Assembly: GCA_028290305.1 (NCBI GenBank)
Contig: JAQGKC010000213.1
Coordinates: forward strand, 1 to 21,643
Length of the DNA: 21,643 nt
Direction: 5' to 3'
Source: Bradyrhizobium sp.
Lineage (GTDB): Bacteria > Pseudomonadota > Alphaproteobacteria > Rhizobiales > Xanthobacteraceae
Shown: in pieces, positions 6,557 through 13,969 of the stretch
How positions within the stretch are numbered: position 1 is the stretch's first letter
Layout: every line of letters starts with the position of its first letter
The notes under the pieces: model-generated
Databases searched by the model: none
Told to the model about the DNA's origin: nothing
What the model saw: only the letters and a program-made list of their open reading frames with translations
Position numbers and translations under genes: made by a program

Positions 6557-8165
6557 CGCGGCGATATACGCAAGATTTTCATCTGATCTTCAGTCTGACC
6601 GTTCAATTGAAGACCAGTTTGCCGTCTGCCGCGACAAAGCAAAACGCGAAAACATCAAAACAATTGCCTATTACGAAGATCGTGCGAAGTCGGGGGCTTC
6701 GATTCATGGGCGAGACGGCATCAGCAAGATGATGCAGGCCGCAAAACGCGGCGAATTCAGCATCCTTATTGTCGAATCGCTGGATCGCATTTCGCGAGAT
6801 CAGGAAGATCTAGCTGCAATCTACAAGAAGTTGTCGTTCGGTGGCATCGACATTCTAACGGTCCACGAAGGCCGTGCGGATCAAGTGCAAATCGGCCTTC
6901 GTGGAATCGTAAGCGCGATGTACCTGACCGATCTCGCGCATAAAGTTCGACGTGGGGCCGCTGGAAACATTCGCCAAGGCAAACACGCGGGGGGATTGGC
7001 GTACGGATATCGTACTACTCCGGGAAAACCGGGCGAATGGGTCATTCATGAGCCGGAAGCCAAAATTATTCGTCGGATTTATGCCATGTACCTCGCTGGT
7101 GCGCGGTCGGGGAAAATCATTGGGATTTTGAATGGAGAGGGTGTCAAACCACCACGCGGAACTTATTGGCAGCCGGGAACACTGACAGGGTCAAACAACA
7201 GACATAACGGTATTCTTGGTAACGAAATCTACTGCGGCCAGCTGGTGTGGAATCGCGTTCGAATGGTGAAGAACCCGGAAACAGGAAAACGGGTTTCCCG
7301 ACCAAATCCAGAATCCCTATGGCATCGAGCCGATGCGCGGCATTTGCAAATTTTAAGTCCGGAAATCTTCAATCAAGTAACAGATCTCCGAAGACAAAGA
7401 GGGCGCGCTGCTCCCGCGCTCCGCCGAAAGCCGAGGCGGCTACTAAGTGGACTACTTCGCTGTTCGGTCTGCGGTGGGGGGATGTCTATTAAGGGGGTCG
7501 ATCGTGGAGGCACTCGCGTCATCTGCACAAAATTTCACAATGCAAAAACATGTGATAACAATCGCACCTATTATCTTGACCAGATTGAACAGATGGTGCT
7601 GACAGGACTTCGCAAGCATTTGGTTGATCCCAGCGCAATCCGATTATTTCTCGAAACCTATCACGCTGAGCGGAAGCGCTTGATTGCCAACGCAAACACC
7701 ATGGGACCTAAACTGGAAAAAGCGCTTGGGGAACTTAACCGCAAAATCGCTCGGCTTACCGAGGCGATGATCGACTCTGATGCCCCCATATCGCAATTCA
7801 CTGCGAAGATTTCTGATCTGAACGCGGAGAAGCAAAAGCTTGAAAAACAATTGCTTGATTTGTCGCCCCTGGCGACAACAGTCGCGCTCCACCCGGCGGC
7901 GCTAGAGCGTTATTTATCAGTCGTTGGAGATCTTGCGACGACAATCAACGCAGAAGAAGGGTGGGTTGGCGACATGGCGGAGGCAATCCGCCAGTTGATT
8001 GAATCCGTTATCATCAAGAAAACGTTACCGGGTGAACCCATCCGGCTCAAGGTAAATGGACGGTTGGCTGCACTTATCGCCGAACCAATATTCCCCGAAA
8101 GTTCTTCGTCGGGGGTTAAGTTGGTAGCGAGAGAGGGACTCGAACCCCCGACCCCAGGATTATGA
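6549..8165 (+). CDS. Large serine recombinase (element integrase)
   Basis: Site-specific recombinase of 538 residues that would integrate and excise the element. The N-terminal resolvase domain (about 4-140) has the catalytic serine S11 in YARFSSD and the arginine motif SLDRISRD. A Recombinase domain follows (about 160-270), then a zinc ribbon with C305-x2-C308 and C326-x8-C335, and a coiled-coil-rich region (about 385-450). ATG 6549 is chosen because GGAG (6538-6541) lies 7 bases upstream and it overlaps the stop of the small ORF; the frame is open back to 6294 but that part has no family resemblance. The last 14 or so codons (REGLEPPTPGL end) read antisense through tRNA-Met, so the present C-terminus was supplied by the chromosome on integration. 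Base composition is less GC-rich than the flagellar genes. Confidence 0.92.
   Translation: MISAAIYARFSSDLQSDRSIEDQFAVCRDKAKRENIKTIAYYEDRAKSGASIHGRDGISKMMQAAKRGEFSILIVESLDRISRDQEDLAAIYKKLSFGGIDILTVHEGRADQVQIGLRGIVSAMYLTDLAHKVRRGAAGNIRQGKHAGGLAYGYRTTPGKPGEWVIHEPEAKIIRRIYAMYLAGARSGKIIGILNGEGVKPPRGTYWQPGTLTGSNNRHNGILGNEIYCGQLVWNRVRMVKNPETGKRVSRPNPESLWHRADARHLQILSPEIFNQVTDLRRQRGRAAPALRRKPRRLLSGLLRCSVCGGGMSIKGVDRGGTRVICTKFHNAKTCDNNRTYYLDQIEQMVLTGLRKHLVDPSAIRLFLETYHAERKRLIANANTMGPKLEKALGELNRKIARLTEAMIDSDAPISQFTAKISDLNAEKQKLEKQLLDLSPLATTVALHPAALERYLSVVGDLATTINAEEGWVGDMAEAIRQLIESVIIKKTLPGEPIRLKVNGRLAALIAEPIFPESSSSGVKLVAREGLEPPTPGL
8122..8165. other. Attachment-site junction in tRNA-Met 3' half
   Basis: The recombinase frame crosses from element sequence into the tRNA 3' end at 8122 and stops at 8165 near the anticodon. 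The tRNA remains whole, which is the expected result when an element inserts at a tRNA 3' end and restores it. The matching copy at the other end of the element is not in the window, so the exact core is unknown. Confidence 0.55.
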
Positions 8166-8198
8166 TTCCCGTGCTCTAACCAGCTGAGCTACCTCGCC
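8122..8198 (-). tRNA. tRNA-Met (anticodon CAT)
   Basis: A 77-nt cloverleaf with encoded CCA. The D arm is GCTC...GAGC, the anticodon stem is CGGGA/TCCTG around loop ATCATAA (anticodon CAT), and the T arm is GGGGG-TTCGAGT-CCCTC. The acceptor pairs over 7 positions with G-U at 1-72 and 7-66. The resemblance to alphaproteobacterial elongator tRNA-Met (GAATCATAATCC) favours this over initiator or lysidine-modified tRNA-Ile, though CAT alone cannot exclude the latter. Its 3' end faces the integrated element. Confidence 0.93.
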
Positions 8199-8244
8199 AC
8201 GGTTCACCGTCGCGGCTCATATACCGCAGTCGCGAACGCGCGGC

Positions 8245-8273
8245 ATATAAGAAGCCGGTCAAGGGCCTGTCAA
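8245..8273 (-). promoter_or_regulatory. Sigma-70-type promoter for tRNA-Met
   Basis: On the minus strand, TTGACA (8273-8268) is separated by 17 bases from TTATAT (8250-8245). This near-consensus promoter lies about 47 bases before the tRNA 5' end at 8198, fitting a short leader trimmed by RNase P. Confidence 0.75.
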
Positions 8274-8290
8274 GCAAACCCGGCTGGTTC

Positions 8291-8340
8291 GCCAAGTCCT
8301 TCAAAGCCAAGTCCTTTGCAAGGCCGAGTCCTTTGCAAAA
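8291..8340. repeat. Three imperfect short direct repeats
   Basis: Three copies of a GCC(A/G)AGTCCTT-type unit begin at 8291, 8306 and 8323, between the tRNA promoter and the end of the next minus-strand gene. The period is 15-17 bases. No function is evident. Confidence 0.5.
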
Positions 8341-8361
8341 TCAACTCCTGGCAATGGGCGC

Positions 8362-8724
8362 TTATTTTGGCCGGACGCTGGGATCGCCGCCGGGGCTGCC
8401 GGGTGGGGGTATTACCGGCGTATTGCCGGTATCGGGCGTCGGCGCCCGTATTTCTGGGTCAACGCCCGCAGGCGGACACAGCACACCGTCAGACTTTGCC
8501 AGCTTGTCGCCAAGCGGCTCCCGGCTCTGACCTGTGGTCGTGCCCCGCGGGGCGATATTTCCCTGCAGCGTCGATTGCGTCGGCGCGCAGTCATTTGTGC
8601 GGCCGGGCGCAGGCGGCGCAGTCCGAGCCGGTGGCGTCGCCGGTGCCGGGGGGGCTTGCGCGCTCGCCACGCCGGACGCCGCGATCAACGCACATGAGAG
8701 AAAGAGTGAATGTTTCATCCGCAT
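8362..8724 (-). CDS. Small secreted Pro/Ala-rich protein
   Basis: A 120-residue protein with a signal peptide (MRMKHSLFLSCALIAASGVA, cleavage near ASA-Q). The mature part is rich in Pro, Ala, Gly and Thr, with two cysteines (DCAPTQ and VLCPPAG) that could form a disulfide. No catalytic motif is seen and no function can be assigned. ATG 8718 is an equally good start (M-K-H-S). It lies 42 bp downstream of the methyltransferase gene on the same strand and may be cotranscribed. The minus-strand codon pattern with strong G/C third positions and an export signal support a real gene. Confidence 0.65.
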   Translation of the reverse strand: MRMKHSLFLSCALIAASGVASAQAPPAPATPPARTAPPAPGRTNDCAPTQSTLQGNIAPRGTTTGQSREPLGDKLAKSDGVLCPPAGVDPEIRAPTPDTGNTPVIPPPGSPGGDPSVRPK

Positions 8725-8766
8725 GTGGGGAAAACGGCCTGCGCGCGCGGAGGTTCCGCGGAACCT

Positions 8767-9405
8767 TCAGGATTTGCGGTAGCGGATCAGCGAGAAATGC
8801 CCCATCGGCGGCATCGGGCGGCGCTCGGTCAGGCTGACGCCGCCGTGTTTTGCTGCCCAATCGGACAGACGCGCCCACGGGAATTCCGGCCGCCAGCCGA
8901 GCCGCCGCGCCAGCGGCGCGAACGCCAGTTCGAAGACGCGGCGCGGACCGCTTTCGGCGCCGATGTGATTGACCAGAATGAGCTCGCCGCCGGGCTTCAG
9001 CACGCGGATGAAGTCATCGAGCGTTGCTTCCGGATCCGGCACCGCGGTGATGACATATTGCGCCACCACCGCATCGAAAAACGAATCCGCGAATGCGAGA
9101 TTCCTGGCGTCCATCACCGCGAGGGTCTCGACATTGCCAAGACCCAGCGCACGCACGCGCTGCTGCGCCTTGCGCAGCATCGGTTCGGAAATATCGACGC
9201 CGCACAATTTCGTGGTCGGCGAATAATCCGACAGCGACAATCCGGTGCCGACGCCGACGTCGAGAATCCGCCCGCCGATCTTGTCGGCCTCGGCGATGGT
9301 CGACTGGCGGCCGTGATCGAAAACCTTGCCGAACACGAGATCGTAGACCGGCGCCCAGCGCCCATAAGCCTTTGCGACCCCCGCGCGGTCGATATCCCCA
9401 GCCAT
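8767..9405 (-). CDS. SAM-dependent methyltransferase, PmtA-like phospholipid N-methyltransferase
   Basis: A 212-residue class I methyltransferase. Motif I is ILDVGVGTG (47-55), the acidic residue binding SAM ribose is D71 in GVDIS, and the post-motif DARNLAF and VLKPGGEL strands follow. The N-terminus (AYGRWAPVYDLVFG) and C-terminus (PPMGHFSLIRY) are those I recall from rhizobial and Rhodobacter PmtA-type enzymes, which convert phosphatidylethanolamine stepwise to phosphatidylcholine at the inner membrane. Bradyrhizobium has several such paralogues with differing substrate steps, so the exact reaction is open. The start at 9405 has an AGGG upstream. It lies 18 bp after mnmA and is probably in the same transcript. 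Confidence 0.8.
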   Translation of the reverse strand: MAGDIDRAGVAKAYGRWAPVYDLVFGKVFDHGRQSTIAEADKIGGRILDVGVGTGLSLSDYSPTTKLCGVDISEPMLRKAQQRVRALGLGNVETLAVMDARNLAFADSFFDAVVAQYVITAVPDPEATLDDFIRVLKPGGELILVNHIGAESGPRRVFELAFAPLARRLGWRPEFPWARLSDWAAKHGGVSLTERRPMPPMGHFSLIRYRKS

Positions 9406-9423
9406 GCCCTGCGCCCTGAAATG

Positions 9424-10617
9424 TTATCCGCGCATCGCCTCGACAAGCGGCTGCGGCCGCAGCGCGGCTTGGGCCGTTGCGCTCTTCGCGGTTGCGCTTT
9501 GGATGAAGCCACCGCCGAGCACGCGCGCCTGGCCTGAGGGGGCATCGTAGAACACACAGGCCTGGCCGGGCGATACGCCCTCTTCGCCTGCGACCAGCTC
9601 GACTTCATACCCGCCATCAGCCGCGCGCAGCCACGCCGGCTGCGGCGTGCGGGTCGAGCGCACGCGCACGAAAATCTCGAGACCCTCGCCGACCGCACGG
9701 TCGAGCGCACCGTCGCCGATCCAGTTGACGTCGCGCAACACGATGCGATCCATCCGCAGCGCCTCGCGCGGCCCCACCACGACGCGGCGACTTGCTGCGT
9801 CCAGCCGCACCACATACAGCGGCGCGTTGGAAGCGATGCCCAATCCCCGCCGCTGGCCGACGGTGAAGTGAACGATACCCTGATGCCTGCCGATGACGCG
9901 GCCCTCGAGGTCGACAATATCGCCGGGCTCGATGGCATTCGGCCTCAACCGGCCGATGATGTCGGTATAGCGCCCGGTCGGCACGAAGCAGATGTCCTGA
10001 CTGTCCTGCTTGTCCGCGACATCGAGGCCGAAGCGCCGTGCCAATTCGCGCGTCTGAGGCTTGGTCATATCGCCCAGCGGGAAGCGCAGAAAATCGAGCT
10101 GCTTGCGCGTGGTCGCAAACAGGAAATAGCTCTGGTCGCGATCGGCGTCGGCGGCACAGACCAGTGCGCGCGATCCGTCGCCCATGCGGCGCGAAGCCAC
10201 GTAGTGTCCGGTTGCAAGCGCGGACGCGCCAAGCTCGCGCGCGGTCTTGAGCAGATCGCGAAACTTGATCGAGCGGTTGCACTCGATGCACGGCACCGGT
10301 GTTTCACCCGAGGCATAGCTGTCGGCGAAATTGTCGATCACCGATTCGCGAAAACGGCTCTCATAATCCAGCACGTAATGCGGGATGCCGATTCTTTCGG
10401 CGACATTGCGCGCGTCGTGGATATCCTGCCCGGCGCAGCAGGCGCCCTTGCGATGGGTGGCGGCGCCGTGATCGTACAGCTGCAGCGTGATGCCGACGAC
10501 GTCGTAACCCTCGGACTTCAACAGCGCAGCCGTCGCCGACGAATCCACGCCGCCGGACATGGCGACGACGATCCTGGTGTCCTGTGGACGGCCTTCGAGA
10601 TCCAAACTGTTGAGCAT
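9424..10617 (-). CDS. mnmA: tRNA-specific 2-thiouridylase MnmA
   Basis: Adds sulfur to uridine 34 of tRNA-Lys, -Glu and -Gln in the cytosol, using ATP and a persulfide relay. With the start at 10617 the protein has 397 residues. The PP-loop SGGVDSS comes near the N-terminus, the first catalytic cysteine is in PVPCIECN, and the second is in SQDICFVP, where they should be. A long insert ([15 protein letters not shown]) is typical of alphaproteobacterial MnmA. ATG 10629 is an in-frame alternative adding four residues; 10617 is preferred because GGAAC lies just upstream and homologues begin M-L-N-S as I recall. It leads a minus-strand set with the methyltransferase and the secreted protein. Confidence 0.95.
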   Translation of the reverse strand: MLNSLDLEGRPQDTRIVVAMSGGVDSSATAALLKSEGYDVVGITLQLYDHGAATHRKGACCAGQDIHDARNVAERIGIPHYVLDYESRFRESVIDNFADSYASGETPVPCIECNRSIKFRDLLKTARELGASALATGHYVASRRMGDGSRALVCAADADRDQSYFLFATTRKQLDFLRFPLGDMTKPQTRELARRFGLDVADKQDSQDICFVPTGRYTDIIGRLRPNAIEPGDIVDLEGRVIGRHQGIVHFTVGQRRGLGIASNAPLYVVRLDAASRRVVVGPREALRMDRIVLRDVNWIGDGALDRAVGEGLEIFVRVRSTRTPQPAWLRAADGGYEVELVAGEEGVSPGQACVFYDAPSGQARVLGGGFIQSATAKSATAQAALRPQPLVEAMRG

Positions 10618-10803
10618 GGTTCCGGTCATCGATGCGATCGCGGCGGCATTGAACGCTTCGCGATCAGAAAGCCACTTTGCGGTTAGAAAGCTTTGGAGCC
10701 GTCCCTGGCAAGCGAATTCGCCTTATCGGAACGCTTGAAAAGCTGACCTTTAATATAGGCCGCATTCTCGCGAAGCAATCACGCGAACCTCTTTTGCGGC
10801 CTG

Positions 10804-10825
10804 CGGCGGGCAAATCTTGCCGCCG
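10804..10825. promoter_or_regulatory. Candidate FlbD-binding palindrome upstream of fliK
   Basis: CGGCG and CGCCG arms enclose GCAA-ATC-TTGC, with one unpaired G on the left. The element lies about 90 bp upstream of the sigma-54 site, a usual distance for enhancer-binding proteins, and CGGGCAA is repeated immediately after it. In Caulobacter, FlbD binds GC-rich CGGCA-containing ftr sites. Assigning it to FlbD is inference. Confidence 0.4.
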
Positions 10826-10915
10826 GGCAAAAAGGGGATCCCCGCAGCGGTTCCGCAGCCTCCGTGAACAATAGTTAAGGCATTGAAATAAATAGATATT
10901 TTATGGGGCTTGGGG

Positions 10916-10931
10916 TGGCCCGGTCCTTGCT
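10916..10931 (+). promoter_or_regulatory. Sigma-54 promoter of fliK-flgD
   Basis: TGGCCC at -24 and TTGCT at -12 are separated by 5 bases (GGTCC), matching TGGCACG-N4-TTGCW with one mismatch. It lies 36 bp before the fliK start. The sigma-54 activator gene flbD is in the next operon, which fits the known late-flagellar control in Caulobacter. Confidence 0.8.
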
Positions 10932-10966
10932 GATCTCAGGTCCAGGTTCATCGCGAGAGGCCGCCC

Positions 10967-12598
10967 GTGGTTAGCGTCACGTCAGAAGCAGCAGCAAACG
11001 TGTCTTATCAGGGCGCGCCGCCGAGGCCTGCCCGGTCCACGCCGAACCAATCGGCCGGAAACGACAGTTTCGCGACCCTGGTCGACAGCAACGCGGCGGC
11101 CGCGGCCAGCAATGCTCACGCGAGCGCCATGGCGCAGGAACAATCCGCCACGCAACGCGGGTCCAATGACGCGTCGACCGCCGCGGACAACAGGCCACCG
11201 CGCGACACCTCGGCTACCAACCAGTCGGCGAGGAATAGTTCGAACAATCAGGGGCCACCAGCCGGACAATCCTCCGACGCCAATAACAATGCCAACACCG
11301 ACGGGCCGCAGCGTTCCCGCACGAAATCCACGGCCTCGAAAGATGACGCTGCGAAATCAACCGCAAGCTCATCTTCCGGCGACACTTCTGCGGCCAGTTC
11401 TTCAACCGATCCCGCCGCCGCGGCGCAGCCCGCCGGAGCGTCCGTGACAGCGCCGAACGTGGTCGCAGTGGCGATTCCCACGACCGTCGCGCTGACAGGT
11501 GCTCCTGCTGCTACGCCAGCGTCCGGCAGCACCCCGGCCACTGCGCCGCTGGCGATTGCCGCGGCGGCGAGTGCTGCCAGTCAAACGGCCACATCAACAC
11601 CGGCTACGCCATTGGCGCTGACCGGGACCGATTCTGCTGCCGCCGCGACCGCGTCGGCAACAGGGATCGTCACAGCTACGGCCGCAACCGCAAAGACCGC
11701 GGTCCAAACGGCGGCAAGCGAAACGCCCGCCGGGGCGGCAAAGGCAGCGCAGACCGATACAACCGCGGCAACGGGTGTGACAGCAGCGGCTGTTGCGGCG
11801 ACGGCGCCTGTTACACCGAAAGGCTCCAGCAAGGCGCCGGTCACGGCGCAAGCAGGGACCGCAGCATCGGGCAGTCCGGAAACCGATTCGGGCAAGACAG
11901 ATCCGTCTGCCACGGCCGCGCAACAACCCGCCGTCACGGACAAACCGGGCGCAGCGAATGGTGCTGCCGACGCTGCGAAAGCGGATGCCTCCGCCAGTTC
12001 CTCATCGACGATAGCCGCCACCGTGCCGGCCCACGAACATTCGACGGTCACCGAGACCGGACATACGCCAACCGATCCATCGGGCGCGCTCGCAACAGGC
12101 ACGATCCAGCCGCAACTCCCCACCACGGCTACGGCCGCTCCGGTGGGACCAAGCGTCACGGCGGCAACGAGCGCGGCGGTGCCATTGAGCGGGCTGGCGC
12201 TTGAGATCGCGGTATCGGCGAAGAACGGCAAGAGCAGCTTCGAAATCCGGCTCGATCCGGCTGAACTCGGCCGCATCGATGTTCGCATCGACGTCGATCG
12301 CAATGGCCAGATGACGTCGCATTTGACGGTCGAAAAACCGGAAACGCTTTCGATGTTGCAACAGGACGCGCCCCAGCTGCAGCGCGCGCTGAATGACGCG
12401 GGCTTCAAGACCGGCGACGGCGGCCTTCAATTCAGCCTGCGCGACCAATCCTCTTCCGGCCAGAACAGCGGCAACGAAACCGGCCGCAACGCGCAGCGGC
12501 TGGTCATCAGCGACGAAGACACCATTCCGGCGGTGACGGCCGGACGGACATATGGCCGCATGCTCGCATCGAGCAGCGGCGTGGACATCAGGGTCTGA
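10967..12598 (+). CDS. fliK: Flagellar hook-length control protein FliK
   Basis: A 543-residue protein that measures hook length and switches the export gate from hook to filament substrates. Residues 1 to about 400 are low-complexity Ala/Thr/Ser, as expected for a flexible secreted ruler. The C-terminal Flg_hook domain (about 405-500) contains SSFEIRLDPAELGRIDVRID and the LQRALNDAGF motif. The start is GTG 10967, with GAGAGG at 10955-10960 six bases upstream. The stop is followed directly by flgD, the hook cap gene, so both hook-assembly proteins are made from the sigma-54 promoter at 10916. The N-terminal sequence is too repetitive to identify alone; the call rests on the C-terminal domain and gene context. 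Confidence 0.9.
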   Translation: MVSVTSEAAANVSYQGAPPRPARSTPNQSAGNDSFATLVDSNAAAAASNAHASAMAQEQSATQRGSNDASTAADNRPPRDTSATNQSARNSSNNQGPPAGQSSDANNNANTDGPQRSRTKSTASKDDAAKSTASSSSGDTSAASSSTDPAAAAQPAGASVTAPNVVAVAIPTTVALTGAPAATPASGSTPATAPLAIAAAASAASQTATSTPATPLALTGTDSAAAATASATGIVTATAATAKTAVQTAASETPAGAAKAAQTDTTAATGVTAAAVAATAPVTPKGSSKAPVTAQAGTAASGSPETDSGKTDPSATAAQQPAVTDKPGAANGAADAAKADASASSSSTIAATVPAHEHSTVTETGHTPTDPSGALATGTIQPQLPTTATAAPVGPSVTAATSAAVPLSGLALEIAVSAKNGKSSFEIRLDPAELGRIDVRIDVDRNGQMTSHLTVEKPETLSMLQQDAPQLQRALNDAGFKTGDGGLQFSLRDQSSSGQNSGNETGRNAQRLVISDEDTIPAVTAGRTYGRMLASSSGVDIRV

Positions 12599-12608
12599 GG
12601 ACACCAAC

Positions 12609-13316
12609 ATGACAACACCAGCAGCAAACGCCGCCAGCCCGATCGTTTCGGGAACGACGCCCTTACCGGCCTCGTCTTCGTCAGGCTCGGGGGCTTCATC
12701 CGCAAATGCGCTGGCCTCCCAGCAAATCGCCGGCAACTTTCAAAGCTTTCTAACCCTGCTGACGACGCAATTGCAGAACCAGAATCCGCTCGATCCGCTG
12801 GACACCAACCAGTTTACCCAGCAGCTCGTGGAATTCGCAGGCGTCCAGCAGCAGCTCAACACCAACGACTCGCTGGCAACGCTGGTATCCCTGCAGCAGA
12901 CCGCGCAATCGACCCAGGCCTTGGGATTCGTCGGCAAGACAGCGGTGGTCAGCGGCAATACCGCTGCGCTGACCAACAGCACGGCGACGTGGGATCTCAG
13001 CATTCCCGCCAATTCGGATGTCAATATCACCATCGCCGCCAGTACCGGTCAGACAGTGTTCTCGGGTAGCTACAGCGTGACCGCGGGCGACAACCAGCCG
13101 TTTGTATGGAACGGCCAGGGCAGTGACGGCAGCCAATTGCCCGATGGCAATTATACCCTGACGGCCACCGCCAAGGACTCGTCGAACAACACCGTGGCCA
13201 TCACAACCGCGATCCAGGGCGTGGTGAGTTCGGTCGATCTCACCCAGTCGCCGCCTCTGTTGTCGATCAACGGCAAGACCTACACGATCAACCAGATCGA
13301 GGGCATCGCGAACTGA
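12609..13316 (+). CDS. flgD: Flagellar hook assembly (cap) protein FlgD
   Basis: A 235-residue protein that caps the growing hook and guides FlgE subunits into place outside the cell. The N-terminal export region is Ser/Ala-rich. The FlgD signature at about 43-83 includes FQSFLTLLTTQLQNQNPLDP followed by FTQQLVEFAGVQQQ. The C-terminal part (about 110-215) is the FlgD Ig-like/Tudor region with WNGQGSDGSQLPDGNYT, very typical of the family. ATG 12609 is chosen because GAGG (12597-12600) overlaps the fliK stop and lies 8 bases upstream; an in-frame upstream start would sit inside fliK. It is the last gene before a strong hairpin at 13371-13405. Confidence 0.95.
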   Translation: MTTPAANAASPIVSGTTPLPASSSSGSGASSANALASQQIAGNFQSFLTLLTTQLQNQNPLDPLDTNQFTQQLVEFAGVQQQLNTNDSLATLVSLQQTAQSTQALGFVGKTAVVSGNTAALTNSTATWDLSIPANSDVNITIAASTGQTVFSGSYSVTAGDNQPFVWNGQGSDGSQLPDGNYTLTATAKDSSNNTVAITTAIQGVVSSVDLTQSPPLLSINGKTYTINQIEGIAN

Positions 13317-13370
13317 CGACGACGCCTATATCGTCGGTTACAGCCTTCATCCGCATCCCACCCCCATACC

Positions 13371-13405
13371 GGTCATCCGGGTGCCCGAGCGGCGCCCGGA
13401 TGACC
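13371..13405 (+). terminator. Hairpin after flgD
   Basis: A 15-bp stem (13371-13385 with 13391-13405, one G-U pair) closes a 5-base loop. It is 54 bp past the flgD stop. The T-run after it is poor, so it may end transcription weakly or protect the 3' end of the mRNA. Confidence 0.6.
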
Positions 13406-13467
13406 TTGTCACGTCATTTTCAAGGAGATTCGTATTGAAGCCTTGGGCTTAGGCAAATTTTAAGTCG

Positions 13468-13483
13468 CGGGGCGTAGATTGCT
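13468..13483 (+). promoter_or_regulatory. Weak sigma-54-like site upstream of sciP
   Basis: CGGGGC and TTGCT have the -24/-12 spacing of sigma-54 promoters, with the key GG and GC placed correctly, but three of the first six bases differ from TGGCAC. It is 37 bp before sciP. A nearby TTTTAAG (13458-13464) could be a CtrA half-site. Either could be chance. Confidence 0.3.
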
Positions 13484-13520
13484 CGCGTGAGTTCAGTGGT
13501 TGAGAGTTTGTGAGTACGCC

Positions 13521-13796
13521 ATGACAGAACCCCATCGCCCGAGGGTAAAATACGTCATCGGGCCTGACGGTAGTCCGTTAACAATTGCGGACTTGCCCGC
13601 ACCCGGAACCAAACGGTGGGTAATTCGCCGTAAGGCCGAAGTCGTTGCCGCAGTCCGCGGCGGTCTGCTCTCCCTTGAGGAGGCTTGCAGCCGCTACACG
13701 CTGACCGTTGACGAATTCCTATCCTGGCAGTTTTCCATCGATCAGCATGGCCTTGCCGGACTGCGCACCACCCGCATCCAGCAATATCGCCAATAA
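13521..13796 (+). CDS. sciP: SciP, DUF1153 inhibitor of CtrA
   Basis: A 91-residue helix-turn-helix protein of the DUF1153 family. In Caulobacter, SciP binds CtrA at its promoters and prevents RNA polymerase recruitment, limiting CtrA-driven genes to the right cell-cycle phase. The whole family pattern is visible: VKYVIGPDGSPLTIADLP at the N-terminus, then RWVIRRKAEVVAAVRGGLLS, LEEACSRYTLTVDEFLSWQ and the C-terminal GLRTTRIQQYRQ. ATG 13521 (M-T-E-P) is chosen because homologues start there; a frame opening at 13500 adds only seven residues. It sits alone between two terminator-like hairpins, directly upstream of a CtrA-type box and the fliF operon, a context that matches its role. Confidence 0.93.
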   Translation: MTEPHRPRVKYVIGPDGSPLTIADLPAPGTKRWVIRRKAEVVAAVRGGLLSLEEACSRYTLTVDEFLSWQFSIDQHGLAGLRTTRIQQYRQ

Positions 13797-13828
13797 GCGC
13801 CCTCCAGAACCGAACGCATTTGACAAAA

Positions 13829-13859
13829 ATCGGCCTCGTTTCGTGAGGCCGATCTTTTT
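13829..13859 (+). terminator. Rho-independent terminator after sciP
   Basis: A perfect 9-bp stem (13829-13837 with 13845-13853) around a 7-base loop is followed by CTTTTT and preceded by AAAA, so it could work in both directions. It lies 32 bp after the sciP stop and separates sciP from the fliF operon. Confidence 0.88.
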
Positions 13860-13893
13860 CATGTTGAACTTTTGCCACGGCTCTTTTCCTTCG

Positions 13894-13908
13894 TTAACCA
13901 TATCGTAA
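13894..13908 (+). promoter_or_regulatory. CtrA-type box upstream of fliF
   Basis: TTAA-CCATATC-GTAA matches the CtrA consensus TTAA-N7-TTAA with one mismatch and contains the TTAACCAT half-site. It lies 61 bp before the fliF start and after the sciP terminator, where the fliF promoter must be. In Caulobacter the class II flagellar operons, including fliF, are activated by CtrA through such boxes. Confidence 0.7.
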
Positions 13909-13969
13909 CCTTCCCATAGGCAATAATTGCCCAGTCGGCTCTTGGCGCCGAATCTCGGGGGCGGTTGCT

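Larger units (their letters stand above)
10618..10966. other. Intergenic region between divergent mnmA and fliK
   Basis: About 350 bp containing the upstream region of mnmA (no convincing promoter seen) and the regulatory region of fliK: a GC-rich palindrome at 10804-10825, a second GGGCAAA at 10825-10831, an AT-rich stretch at 10881-10903 and a sigma-54 site at 10916-10931. No gene is supported here. Confidence 0.7.

Noticed and set aside
8767..9938. Plus- and minus-strand alternative frames over the methyltransferase and mnmA
   Set aside because: They conflict with two intact, motif-complete genes and have Arg/Ser-rich shadow composition.
11581..12736. Minus-strand frames antisense to fliK
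   Set aside because: Ala/Val/Cys-rich shadow of the repetitive FliK ruler; no export or domain signature that holds up.
13921..13969. Sigma-54 promoter directly before fliF (TGGCGC near 13942)
   Set aside because: No TTGC lies at the required distance; the CtrA-type box better explains this promoter.
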